Positions 63,931 to 64,000 of a stretch of 64,000 bases of DNA are shown here, piece by piece. Numbering within the stretch: position 1 is the stretch's first letter; each line of letters opens with the position of its first letter. The translations under genes were made by a program, and so were the position numbers. Where the stretch lies: the NCBI RefSeq assembly GCF_014635905.1, contig NZ_BMDS01000004.1:177388-241387 (forward strand), read 5' to 3'. This DNA is from Limosilactobacillus caviae. GTDB lineage: Bacteria > Bacillota > Bacilli > Lactobacillales > Lactobacillaceae. The notes below the pieces were generated by a model. That model saw only the letters and a program-made list of their open reading frames with translations. It ran no database searches and had not been told where the DNA came from.

Positions 63931-64000
63931 TTTGGAAATAAAGAAGCACTTTAAACTGTATAAAAGTGGCAAACAATGGGTAACAGCTGCAGTTGCAACT
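63931..64000 (+). CDS. start of another KxYKxGKxW secreted protein, cut by the window edge
   Basis: TTG 63931 follows GAGGAGG at an ideal distance and opens EIKKHFKLYKSGKQWVTAAVAT, the same signal type as in the C39, GH53 and CotH-like genes. Only 23 codons are visible, so the enzyme domain and any RDV repeats lie outside the window. Confidence 0.8.

Overview
The window is AT-rich Gram-positive chromosomal DNA and most likely comes from Limosilactobacillus reuteri or a close relative. This is inferred from gene content: lactobacillus-type families (DUF3114, DUF4828, DUF2922, DUF1659), a monofunctional glutamate-cysteine ligase, KxYKxGKxW signal peptides, and above all the RDV repeats, a cell-surface repeat first described in L. 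reuteri glucansucrases. No rRNA, CRISPR array, insertion sequence or prophage was seen. One tRNA (Arg, anticodon CCT) is present.

Layout. 1-2.5 kb: the end of an ABC-2 permease, a paralogous permease broken by an amber codon, and small genes. 2.5-19 kb: ordinary metabolic and housekeeping genes (flavin and nicotinamide oxidoreductases, Rpn-type nuclease with a frameshifted tail, amidase, BI-1, gshA, hydroxyacid dehydrogenase, LOG protein, DEAD helicase), mostly single genes or pairs separated by hairpin terminators. 19-30.6 kb: tRNA-Arg, UDP-GlcNAc 2-epimerase, GtrA, flavodoxin, map, an aminotransferase/APC transporter pair, a yjeM-type transporter, a two-gene DUF1828-type cassette of unknown function, YihY, and recX.

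30.6-64 kb is a surface region. A three-gene glycosyltransferase operon (DUF4422, GtrB-like GT2, priming sugar transferase) is followed by secreted RDV-repeat proteins: an M23 peptidase, a C39-type peptidase, a lipoprotein and a GH53 endo-galactanase. Next comes a 13-kb Wzx/Wzy-type polysaccharide operon (glf, flippase, GT2 genes, polymerase, Wzz, two large DUF6020 membrane proteins, DPM1-like GT2). After it lie more RDV proteins: a GH73 glucosaminidase, a CotH-kinase-like protein, and the start of another KxYKxGKxW protein at the window edge.

How it fits together. Five secreted enzymes with unrelated catalytic domains share a wall-retention module of RDV repeats, none has an LPxTG anchor, and they are interleaved with the genes that build a galactofuranose-containing surface polymer. 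Four of the five carry the same ordered block of five repeats, which behaves as one cassette placed before or after the catalytic domain. The inferred model is a set of wall-remodelling enzymes docked on the polymer made next door. The galactanase gene is out of frame at a seven-G tract inside its signal peptide, so it is either phase-variable (OFF here) or inactivated.
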